From an uncultured Elusimicrobium sp. (lineage in GTDB: Bacteria; Elusimicrobiota; Elusimicrobia; Elusimicrobiales; Elusimicrobiaceae), in NCBI GenBank assembly GCA_902767385.1, contig CACXHA010000109.1:1-9814 (forward strand): 9,814 nt of DNA. Reading direction: 5' to 3'. The notes under the pieces were generated by a model. That model was given only the letters and a program-made list of their open reading frames with translations, was not told the origin of the DNA and searched no databases. The translations under genes and the position numbers were made by a program. Positions 1 through 4,837 of this stretch are shown here, piece by piece (the stretch's first letter is position 1; each line of letters begins with the position of its first letter).

Positions 1-42
1 AGCGGTAAAGTAAGGTTGTCGCGCAAGGCCTTGCTCAAATAA
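1..42 (+). CDS. pnp: C-terminal end of an S1-domain RNA-binding protein, probably polynucleotide phosphorylase (partial)
   Basis: The first frame reads SGKVRLSRKALLK followed by TAA at 40-42. The pattern Gly-Lys/Arg-hydrophobic-x-Leu-Ser-Arg-Lys-Ala is the last beta strand of an S1 RNA-binding domain and is typical of the very end of bacterial polynucleotide phosphorylase, the phosphate-dependent 3'-5' exoribonuclease of the RNA degradosome. A strong rho-independent terminator begins 17 bases after the stop, which fits the end of a transcription unit. Only 13 residues are visible, so another S1-domain protein ending in the same way (for example an S1-like ribosomal protein or RNase R type enzyme) cannot be excluded. 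The symbol is tentative. Confidence 0.5.
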   Translation, partial: SGKVRLSRKALLK

Positions 43-58
43 GTTATCTCCAACAAGT

Positions 59-87
59 ACCCCGGGCCTAACCGCCCGGGGTTTTTT
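59..87 (+). terminator. Strong rho-independent terminator
   Basis: A perfect 9-bp stem, ACCCCGGGC (59-67) with GCCCGGGGT (74-82), encloses a 6-base loop and runs into six T residues (82-87). It lies 17 bases after the stop of the S1-domain gene and points the same way. Its stem and loop share CCCCGGGCCTAA with the hairpin at 3799-3825. Confidence 0.9.
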
Positions 88-102
88 ATGGCACATATAA
101 AG

Positions 103-220
103 GTCATCCCCGAGATTAGCGGCCCGCAGGGTTCGGGGATCTTCCACGAACCGTTGTTGTCGTTGCTGTTTTATAAACTGCAAGCGTTGTAGATTCCCGA
201 TTACAACCTTCGGGAATGAC
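103..220. repeat. Multi-hairpin intergenic element, copy 1
   Basis: The element begins GTCATCCCCGA and ends TCGGGAATGAC, so its ends are inverted copies. The left hairpin is ATCCCCGA (106-113) with TCGGGGAT (133-140). The right hairpin is ATTCCCGA (193-200) with TCGGGAAT (210-217). Between them, ATCTTCCACG (starting at 139) pairs imperfectly with CGTTGTAGAT (ending at 194), closing a central arm. The right part is nearly identical to copy 2, including AAGCGTTGTAGATTCCCGAT. The left loop has its own small palindrome, GCGGCCCGC. Function is unknown; the layout resembles REP/MITE-like elements. Confidence 0.85.
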
Positions 221-239
221 ACCACTAACCATACAAGTC

Positions 240-316
240 GTCATTGCCGAGTGTCTTTGTCGGCAATCTCATCCACTTTTTACAAGGATGAGATCCCGTA
301 TCAAGTACGGGATGAC
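240..316. repeat. Multi-hairpin intergenic element, divergent copy with changed but still paired stems
   Basis: This copy starts GTCATTGCCGA and ends ACGGGATGAC. It has three perfect stems in a row: ATTGCCGA (243-250) with TCGGCAAT (260-267), ATCTCATCC (266-274) with GGATGAGAT (286-294), and ATCCCGTA (293-300) with TACGGGAT (306-313). The stem sequences differ from the other copies, but both strands of each stem have changed together. It is shorter (77 bases) and more regular than the other copies and lies 19 bases after copy 1. Confidence 0.8.
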
Positions 317-334
317 AATATGATATAGGCCCTT

Positions 335-359
335 AGACCTAGTGTGCTCTAGGTCTTTT
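335..359 (+). terminator. Small hairpin with T tail, possible weak terminator
   Basis: AGACCTA (335-341) pairs with TAGGTCT (350-356) across an 8-base loop and is followed by more T residues (to 359). No gene ends just upstream on this strand, so it may be a back-up terminator behind the two hairpin elements, or part of the leader or promoter zone of the next gene. The stem has only three G-C pairs and is weak. Confidence 0.35.
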
Positions 360-363
360 GGCC

Positions 364-392
364 CTGGCAAAACAATTTACAACCTTTATACT
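364..392 (+). promoter_or_regulatory. Promoter of the secreted-protein gene, very close to its start codon
   Basis: CTGGCA (364-369, 4 of 6 matches to TTGACA), a 17-base spacer, and TATACT (387-392). The -10 box ends only 8 bases before the ATG at 401, leaving no room for a Shine-Dalgarno sequence. The transcript would begin at or within two bases of the start codon. Confidence 0.5.
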
Positions 393-400
393 ATAAGTGT

Positions 401-1792
401 ATGAACACATTTATTAAACGCAGTATGATGGTAGGGTTCTCCCTCGTTTTTATCAGCGCGGCCGTCGTTCCGGCGTGCGCCCAACAAAAAAACATAGTAA
501 AAGGTGCCAAAACTGTCCTGGGCAAAAAACCGCCGCTGACGGGCACCGCCCCTGTGGTAAAATCGGTTCCACCGCGCACACCAGTCACTTCCTTATCCCC
601 AATTCAAAGCAAAAAAATGGCTGAAATAAATTCCAAGTTACAACGCAAATTGGAAAGTGGTTTATGGTTACAAGTGACTCCGCAGGATAAATTGGCTCTA
701 ACAAATGCCCAACTACGTGCCAATATGCAGGTACCTCAATCTTTTGTCCGTATTGAGGATATCACTCCGGTACAACTAACCGGTGCCGTATACCTGTGGC
801 TCAAAAACAATCCGGGCAAAAAGTTAAGTCACGATTCTTTTTTAGGGAAAGAAATTGAAAAAATTTTGTCCGAAAAACAACCGCCACTATCTATCGTTCC
901 TATGTTGCCTTTCTTAAGAACGGTAATGGGAAGTAATGGCAAAGTAGCGTCATTTACTCAGCTGGCTCAAAAATATGAAACATACCCCAATAATGTGAAA
1001 CTGGATGAATATGGTTTCCCCAGGAAAGAAACTGCCAATGTTGTATTAGATTCTTATTTGTTAGCGGCGGATCCTGTTGAAATGGGGGCTTTTGTGGTAA
1101 ATCCCACCTTATTGGAGACAGCCGAAATCGGTCAAACGGGGTTAATGCTTACTGAAGAAGAACGTAAAGCAGCAGAAACCTTACTTGAAAGACGTTTAAA
1201 ACGGTTGGAATTTAATGCGGAGTATTTGTCTCCGCGTGCCGTATTGCAAATGTCCTACGATTATTTTGTCGCACAACACAAATTATCAACAGGGAATCTA
1301 CACACCTTGGACTTTGCCTACAGATACCGCGCAGACCTGCCGTTTGAACAATTAACCGTTGCGGAAAAAGAAGGATTCATTGTTCATAAATTAATCCGTC
1401 TACAACTCAAACGTGATTTAGAAGCTTTTAAAAAAGGAATCCAAAATGGTATGGTAAGTGTTGATATGTATATGAAGTGGAGTACGGATACCGCTCACTT
1501 ACGATTACTTGACTACGTGGCTTCTAAAAATGCCAGTTCGATACTTGATAAAACAGATACTTTTTATAATACCAAAGAAGGATTACGTACAGTTTTAGAG
1601 GCTTACGAAGATTTACGCACCATAAGCACCCGTTGGACTAAATATTATGAACACGACTGGCTTAACAATGATACTGTAAAACGCACCGTAGAATTGTTGG
1701 ACTCGGATTTGTATAAAACTTCGTTGGAAACACGCCGTGAATTGTGCCATTTGTTTCCATCATCTCTTAAGGCAACGTACTGCGTGAGATGA
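401..1792 (+). CDS. Secreted protein of unknown function, 463 residues
   Basis: The N-terminus is a Sec signal peptide: basic residues (K6, R7), a hydrophobic core of about residues 10-22, and an A-C-A site before Q28, which suits signal peptidase I. A lipoprotein reading (VPAC) is possible, but Pro at -2 is unusual. Residues of about 30-68 are rich in Pro, Thr, Lys and Val and look like a flexible linker. The rest appears mainly alpha-helical, rich in Leu, Lys and Glu, with a charged stretch around the TEEERKAAETLLERRLKRLE segment. Two cysteines near the end (C449 and C461) could form a disulfide after export. I recognise no family and propose no function beyond location outside the inner membrane. 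The start at 401 is supported by the signal peptide. There is no Shine-Dalgarno sequence, and the -10 box is almost adjacent. It is separated from the downstream lipoprotein gene by 32 bases that contain a new promoter. Confidence 0.85.
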   Translation: MNTFIKRSMMVGFSLVFISAAVVPACAQQKNIVKGAKTVLGKKPPLTGTAPVVKSVPPRTPVTSLSPIQSKKMAEINSKLQRKLESGLWLQVTPQDKLALTNAQLRANMQVPQSFVRIEDITPVQLTGAVYLWLKNNPGKKLSHDSFLGKEIEKILSEKQPPLSIVPMLPFLRTVMGSNGKVASFTQLAQKYETYPNNVKLDEYGFPRKETANVVLDSYLLAADPVEMGAFVVNPTLLETAEIGQTGLMLTEEERKAAETLLERRLKRLEFNAEYLSPRAVLQMSYDYFVAQHKLSTGNLHTLDFAYRYRADLPFEQLTVAEKEGFIVHKLIRLQLKRDLEAFKKGIQNGMVSVDMYMKWSTDTAHLRLLDYVASKNASSILDKTDTFYNTKEGLRTVLEAYEDLRTISTRWTKYYEHDWLNNDTVKRTVELLDSDLYKTSLETRRELCHLFPSSLKATYCVR

Positions 1793-1812
1793 AGTCAGCT
1801 TATGCAATTTAG

Positions 1813-1818
1813 TATAAT
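1813..1818 (+). promoter_or_regulatory. -10 box of a leaderless promoter for the 225-residue lipoprotein gene
   Basis: A perfect TATAAT (1813-1818) is followed by 6 bases and then ATG at 1825, placing the expected transcription start on the A of the start codon. No good -35 hexamer is visible at the usual distance. There is no Shine-Dalgarno sequence before the ATG. Confidence 0.6.
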
Positions 1819-1824
1819 AGGCGT

Positions 1825-2502
1825 ATGAAAACCATACGCCTATTTTGCTGCTTGCTGGGCGCCTTGCTACTAAGCGCGTGTGCCTACCACAATAAGTTGC
1901 CACGCGGTATCTTCGCCGCACCGGGGGCCGAAGAAAAAATTCAGGCCCGCGTATTGGTGGCTAGCGATAAAATTGCCCAAAAACAATTTGTATTTAAGGA
2001 TTATCACTCCCAAAATTCCGTCCACTCTTATAAAATAGACCTAGCAGACGGCTCTTTGACCGCCGCGGCGGATGCCTTGGGTACTCTCTTTGATACGGTA
2101 GAGGTAAACCCGTCCAAACACGCCGCACAATACGATTATGTGGCCCAGCTTAACTACACCGTTTTCAACGGGAAAACAGACAGTTTGGACAGCGTCCAAT
2201 GGTTCGGCGGGCAGCCGCCCCTATTGGAAACGCGTGTACTGATTACACTTTATGACACACGCACCCAAAAACAAGTGTTTGCGCTCTTTGCCTCGCGCCA
2301 AAACCGCGTGGAAATGACGAACACTTCCGCCACCGCACAACGCGTGGAAAACAAGGGCACGGCTTTACTTTTACCCGTTACAGGGCCGGTATATACGCAG
2401 ACCTTTGGCGATAATTTGCGCGCTACGTTGGCGCGAGATTTACATGAGTGCCTAGATGATATTGCCCAAACGTTGCAACAGCAACGCTCTCTGTTTGAAT
2501 AG
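1825..2502 (+). CDS. Lipoprotein of unknown function, 225 residues
   Basis: The signal peptide has basic residues K2 and R5, a Leu-rich core, and a clear lipobox LSAC with the lipidated cysteine at C19. After cleavage the second residue is Ala, not Asp, so in a Lol-type system the protein would be expected to go to the outer membrane. The mature part has alternating strand-like segments (residues of about 40-75 and 105-165) and a C-terminal helix rich in Arg, Asp, Leu and Gln (about 195-222). The general build (a helix, then a stretch reading roughly 'F-x-x-V-E-V ... DYVAQLNYTV') recalls small periplasmic alpha/beta lipoproteins of the YajG/LptE/transport-auxiliary type, but I cannot assign a family. 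Two further Cys (C8, C9) lie in the signal core and one (C208) near the end. The gene follows the secreted-protein gene by 32 bases but has its own promoter. A hairpin element starts 6 bases after the stop. Confidence 0.85.
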   Translation: MKTIRLFCCLLGALLLSACAYHNKLPRGIFAAPGAEEKIQARVLVASDKIAQKQFVFKDYHSQNSVHSYKIDLADGSLTAAADALGTLFDTVEVNPSKHAAQYDYVAQLNYTVFNGKTDSLDSVQWFGGQPPLLETRVLITLYDTRTQKQVFALFASRQNRVEMTNTSATAQRVENKGTALLLPVTGPVYTQTFGDNLRATLARDLHECLDDIAQTLQQQRSLFE

Positions 2503-2507
2503 GTATC

Positions 2508-2613
2508 GTCATCCCCGAGTGCCTCTATCGGGGATCTTCTACGCGTGCCGTTGTTGGTACCGTTTTATAACAACAAGCGTTGTAGATTCCCGATTACAAA
2601 TTTCGGGAATGAC
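2508..2613. repeat. Multi-hairpin intergenic element, copy 2
   Basis: GTC...GAC ends as in copy 1. The left hairpin is ATCCCCGA (2511-2518) with TCGGGGAT (2528-2535). The central arm is ATCTTCTACGC (2534-2544) with GCGTTGTAGAT (2577-2587), pairing at 9 of 11 positions. The right hairpin is ATTCCCGA (2586-2593) with TCGGGAAT (2603-2610). It begins 6 bases after the lipoprotein stop and so would form the 3' end of that mRNA. There is no T run, so it is not an obvious intrinsic terminator. Confidence 0.85.
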
Positions 2614-2640
2614 AGTTTTTATGATAAAAAATCGTACAGT

Positions 2641-2670
2641 TTGCCCCGACAACCCAAAATAATGTAAAAT
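2641..2670 (+). promoter_or_regulatory. Promoter of accB
   Basis: TTGCCC (2641-2646), an 18-base spacer ending in TGT (the TG makes an extended -10), then TAAAAT (2665-2670). The start codon is at 2700, which leaves a leader of about 20 bases holding a GAGG Shine-Dalgarno sequence (2691-2694). Confidence 0.55.
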
Positions 2671-2699
2671 AGAAGTATCAGTTTTGAAGTGAGGAATTT

Positions 2700-3212
2700 A
2701 TGAAAAAAACAACCACTAAAAAAACCGCGGCCAAGACCAAAGCTGTTAAAACCACCAAAAAGGCCGTTAAAGAATCCCCAATTTTAAAGGACGTAAAACA
2801 ACTCTACGCCTTCATGCAGGCCAATCAGTTAGATACCATTGAGTATGACCAAAAAGGGCTCTATTTGCGCCTGGTCAAAGCCAAACCGGCTATGGTCCCC
2901 GTACCCGTCAATGTGGGGGGGAATGTAAGTGCCGGCGGTACCTCCAATTTCGTTTCCGCACAAGAACAATACAAAGAAGTAATGAAATCGGCCTTAACAG
3001 GTATTTTCTTCCGCGGTTCTACGCCCAGCGCACCGCCCTTTGTAAAAGAAGGGGCCCAAGTAGCTAAGGGCGACGTGATTTGTTTAATTGAAGCCATGAA
3101 AGTATTTAACGAAGTGCGCGCGGATTTCCCATGTATTATTAAAAAAGTCCTCGTGGAAAACGGCAAGCCGGTCAAACAAGGCGATGCGCTGTTTGCGATT
3201 GAACGGGTGTAG
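2700..3212 (+). CDS. accB: Biotin carboxyl carrier protein of acetyl-CoA carboxylase
   Basis: AccB carries the biotin that is carboxylated by biotin carboxylase and then passes CO2 to acetyl-CoA, the first committed step of fatty acid synthesis in the cytoplasm. The C-terminal biotinyl domain (about residues 97-170) is clear: G101 with the FFR...PSAPPFV segment characteristic of AccB, then EAMKVFNEV with the biotin-accepting lysine at K134, and the VENGKPVKQGDALF closing strands. Residues of about 28-62 match the usual AccB N-terminal helix and strand region. A Val/Pro/Gly-rich linker separates the two. Unusual is the extreme N-terminus: residues 1-24 consist almost only of Lys, Thr, Ala and Val, like a histone H1-type tail, which ordinary AccB lacks. 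The length of 170 is normal for the family. A good Shine-Dalgarno sequence (GAGG, 5 bases before the ATG) supports the start. The usual partner accC is not next to it in this window. Confidence 0.95.
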   Translation: MKKTTTKKTAAKTKAVKTTKKAVKESPILKDVKQLYAFMQANQLDTIEYDQKGLYLRLVKAKPAMVPVPVNVGGNVSAGGTSNFVSAQEQYKEVMKSALTGIFFRGSTPSAPPFVKEGAQVAKGDVICLIEAMKVFNEVRADFPCIIKKVLVENGKPVKQGDALFAIERV

Positions 3213-3214
3213 CT

Positions 3215-3475
3215 ATGAATCCTTTGCAAGATAACATTAACGATGCCGTAAAACAAATGACGGATTATTTAACCGCTAATAAGAAGGCGACTTCTTGGCA
3301 GTTGAAAGTGGCGTTCCGTTTGTCCAGCTCGGTGTTATATTTGGCTTTGGGCAAGCTCTTGGCTGAGAAGAAAATTACTTTGGAAGCCGACGGGATTAAC
3401 TATAATGTTACGTGGGGGACCGAGGCCGTACAAAAACAAGAAGCCGAAGCCGCTAACCCGTTCCAACCCAACTAA
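3215..3475 (+). CDS. Small winged-helix protein (DUF2582-like), 86 residues
   Basis: The protein has the build of a single winged helix-turn-helix domain: helix 1 (about residues 6-20), the TSWQLKVAF helix (26-34), a recognition-type helix SSSVLYLALGKLLAE (37-51), and the wing KKITLEADGINYNV (52-65), followed by a polar tail. The phrase ALGKLLAEKKI is close to that of the DUF2582 winged-helix family. It starts 2 bases after the accB stop codon with no good Shine-Dalgarno sequence, so translation is probably coupled to accB, and both share the terminator at 3501-3524. Proteins of this family are assumed to bind DNA, but no target is known. A role in regulating accB or fatty acid synthesis is only a guess from position. 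No ligand or metal site is visible, and there are no cysteines. Confidence 0.8.
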   Translation: MNPLQDNINDAVKQMTDYLTANKKATSWQLKVAFRLSSSVLYLALGKLLAEKKITLEADGINYNVTWGTEAVQKQEAEAANPFQPN

Positions 3476-3500
3476 TTTATAACTCCTGTTAAATAAATAT

Positions 3501-3524
3501 CCCCCGGCATAGCCGGGGGTTTTT
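3501..3524 (+). terminator. Rho-independent terminator of the accB unit
   Basis: CCCCCGGC (3501-3508) pairs perfectly with GCCGGGGG (3512-3519) over a 3-base loop and is followed by five T residues (3520-3524). It lies 25 bases after the stop of the winged-helix gene. Confidence 0.92.
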
Positions 3525-3610
3525 CACAATACGGGTAAAATCCTTGCCTACTAGCCTAAGGCTAAAAGCTCTTCTTAACAACCTGCCACACGCATACCCA
3601 CTCTCAAAGG

Positions 3611-3736
3611 GTCATCCCCGAGTGCCCCTATCGGGGATCTCCCGCCTGTTTATTTCCGGCATTTAACATCAGCTCCTACACTCGCTTGTGTAAAAACGGA
3701 TGTGGTAGATTCCCGACAACATTCCTCGGGAATGAC
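3611..3736. repeat. Multi-hairpin intergenic element, copy 3
   Basis: GTC...GAC ends. The left hairpin is ATCCCCGA (3614-3621) with TCGGGGAT (3631-3638). The right hairpin is ATTCCCGA (3709-3716) with TCGGGAAT (3726-3733). The two terminal hairpins are conserved with copies 1 and 2, but the central arm differs: only its base (ATCT...AGAT) and some inner pairs remain, and it has its own inner stem TACAC...GTGTA. Confidence 0.85.
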
Positions 3737-3798
3737 ACCTGATTTTATCACTACACAAAATTATTTTAACAATCTGTTCATCGCTTAAATCTATACTG

Positions 3799-3825
3799 AA
3801 CCCCGGGCCTAAACCCGGGGTTTTA
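3799..3825. terminator. GC-rich hairpin between convergent units, near copy of the terminator at 59-87
   Basis: AACCCCGGG (3799-3807) pairs perfectly with CCCGGGGTT (3814-3822). On the plus strand four T residues follow, so it terminates best in that direction, although the plus-strand unit already has a terminator at 3501. On the minus strand the stem lies 17 bases after the end of the lipoprotein gene but has only two T residues in the stem end, so it would be weak. It probably serves as a two-sided barrier. Confidence 0.7.
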
Positions 3826-3839
3826 TAGTTTTCTAAACT

Positions 3840-4790
3840 TTATCGTGCCCGTCTGCGGCTATGACTTGCTTTGACACTTTGCTGCATCAGCTGGGCTAAC
3901 TGTTGCTCTTGTTCGGCCTGTATGCGTTTTTGTGCCGTAAGATAAGCCTCTAGCGTACGGCTAAGCGCAACAGTCTTGCGCAACTTTTGTTCATTATTTG
4001 ACACAATTTCAAAGGCCCGGGCTTGGGTACTGGTTCCAAACATCCGTCCAATATCCGAAATAGCTTTTTGGTTTTCTTGCTGCGTCGTCTCAAAAGCTTG
4101 TTGCATTTTAACACGATCTTCGGCAGAAACTTTTACGTTAAATTTTAGGAACGAGTCAGCCCCATCTTCCATCGTAATTTCAATATACTGGTTGTTCCCC
4201 ATAGGGTTAGAACGGCGTTTGGGCCTTACCTCTGTTTGTACTTCCTTTGACACAGGTAAAGCGGTCAGCAACGGCTGCAAGACTGGGTCCACTGCTTCAA
4301 ACGGATAATTTTGGAAAATCGTTTCCCCGATGACCAAGGTAGGCATAGCCACTTGTGGTAGTTCACGACTCAGTAAAAACTGATGCATCGCGTTTGCACC
4401 TTCCGGAGTAGAGACATTATACTCCGTCAGCGTAATTTTTTTACCATACTGTTCCTGAAAACGAGCTGCCCAACCTTCCCGTATCAATTGTGCGCAAGCC
4501 GGGTGTTGCGGGTTTACAAACAATAGAACCGGTACTGCAGATTCTTGCATGGCACGGTTGGAAAGTGCTTGCACAGAAAACAATTCATCGGCAGCTGCTT
4601 TACGAGCCGCTTTCTCTTCTTCCGACATGCCCCCAAAAATAGGCCGCTTCATATATTGCGGCGCATGCCCCTCAAACAATTGCGCAAGTTGATTTTTCCA
4701 AAATGTACGGATTTGCTCCTCTTCTTCCGGCTTGGTGCAACCGATTAACAGTAAAGAAATTCCTAGTGCAATAAGTCCATATTTTTTCAT
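3840..4790 (-). CDS. Thioredoxin-fold lipoprotein with an altered HPAC active site, 316 residues
   Basis: The N-terminus is a lipoprotein signal peptide with lipobox LIGC (lipidated C18), then a helical acidic stretch (21-85). Residues of about 86-175 look like a thioredoxin-type domain: a beta strand VPVLLFVN, then PQHPAC at the redox position, a helix, a strand KKITLTEYNV, and a cis-Pro loop M149-P150-T151 followed by LVIGE. In DsbC/DsbG/DsbA-like proteins the redox site is CxxC. Here it is H96-P-A-C99, so the first, attacking cysteine is missing and only one Cys remains in the mature protein besides the lipidated one. Classical disulfide exchange is therefore unlikely. The last 100 residues are Gln-rich and helical and end in a basic RRRAR tail. 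The start is supported by AGAGGAG (4796-4802). It follows tatD by 29 bases and may be transcribed with def and tatD or from its own promoter. The exact role is unknown. Confidence 0.8.
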   Translation of the reverse strand: MKKYGLIALGISLLLIGCTKPEEEEQIRTFWKNQLAQLFEGHAPQYMKRPIFGGMSEEEKAARKAAADELFSVQALSNRAMQESAVPVLLFVNPQHPACAQLIREGWAARFQEQYGKKITLTEYNVSTPEGANAMHQFLLSRELPQVAMPTLVIGETIFQNYPFEAVDPVLQPLLTALPVSKEVQTEVRPKRRSNPMGNNQYIEITMEDGADSFLKFNVKVSAEDRVKMQQAFETTQQENQKAISDIGRMFGTSTQARAFEIVSNNEQKLRKTVALSRTLEAYLTAQKRIQAEQEQQLAQLMQQSVKASHSRRRAR

Positions 4791-4807
4791 AAATACTCCT
4801 CTGCCAC

Positions 4808-4837
4808 ACTATAACAAATTTAGCGTAGTCCGTACAA
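4808..4837 (-). promoter_or_regulatory. Possible promoter of the thioredoxin-fold lipoprotein gene, overlapping the end of tatD
   Basis: Read on the minus strand: TTGTAC (4832-4837), an 18-base spacer ending in TGT, and TATAGT (4808-4813), an extended -10 form. The Shine-Dalgarno sequence AGAGGAG and the ATG follow. The -35 match is weak, so co-transcription from def is equally possible. Confidence 0.35.

Larger units (their letters stand above)
43..400. other. Gene-free spacer holding a terminator, two hairpin elements, a small hairpin and a promoter
   Basis: No convincing coding frame is present. From left to right the stretch holds the terminator of the upstream gene (59-87), two neighbouring multi-hairpin elements (103-220 and 240-316), a 7-bp stem followed by T residues (335-359), and the likely promoter of the secreted-protein gene (364-392). 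Together these account for most of the sequence. Confidence 0.7.
3476..3839. other. Gene-free spacer between convergent units: terminator, hairpin element, terminator
   Basis: No credible coding frame. It holds the terminator of the accB unit (3501-3524), one multi-hairpin element (3611-3736), and a second GC-rich hairpin (3799-3825) that faces the end of the minus-strand lipoprotein gene. A short palindrome, TAGCCTAAGGCTA, lies at about 3552-3564. I see nothing else between 3525 and 3610. Confidence 0.7.

Noticed and set aside
103..316. Neighbouring repeats as a possible CRISPR array
   Set aside because: The units are palindromic elements of unequal length with internal structure, dispersed elsewhere in the window, with no regular spacers and no cas genes. 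The nuclease at 6219 has a RecB/Cas4-like fold but no CRISPR context.
240..316. Three-stem fold as a tRNA
   Set aside because: It is cloverleaf-like in outline, but there is no acceptor stem, no T-loop TTC sequence, no anticodon loop of the right size and no CCA position. The stems match the repeat family instead.
335..359. Hairpin before the secreted-protein gene as a riboswitch or operator
   Set aside because: The predicted promoter lies downstream of the hairpin, so it would not be in the mRNA, and the stem is too small for any riboswitch known to me. It is kept only as a weak terminator.
2456..2662. Open frame of 68 codons across the end of the lipoprotein gene and hairpin element copy 2
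   Set aside because: It overlaps a clear gene in another frame, runs through repeat sequence, and encodes a Cys/Arg-rich composition unlike the real genes. No ribosome binding site.
3215..3475. accB/winged-helix or DUF167/membrane-protein pair as a toxin-antitoxin module
   Set aside because: AccB and DUF167 are housekeeping families and neither small partner shows toxin features. Tight spacing alone is not enough.
3840..4790. Thioredoxin-fold lipoprotein as a normal DsbC/DsbG disulfide isomerase
   Set aside because: There is no CxxC motif and only one non-lipidated cysteine, and the N- and C-terminal extensions do not match those enzymes.
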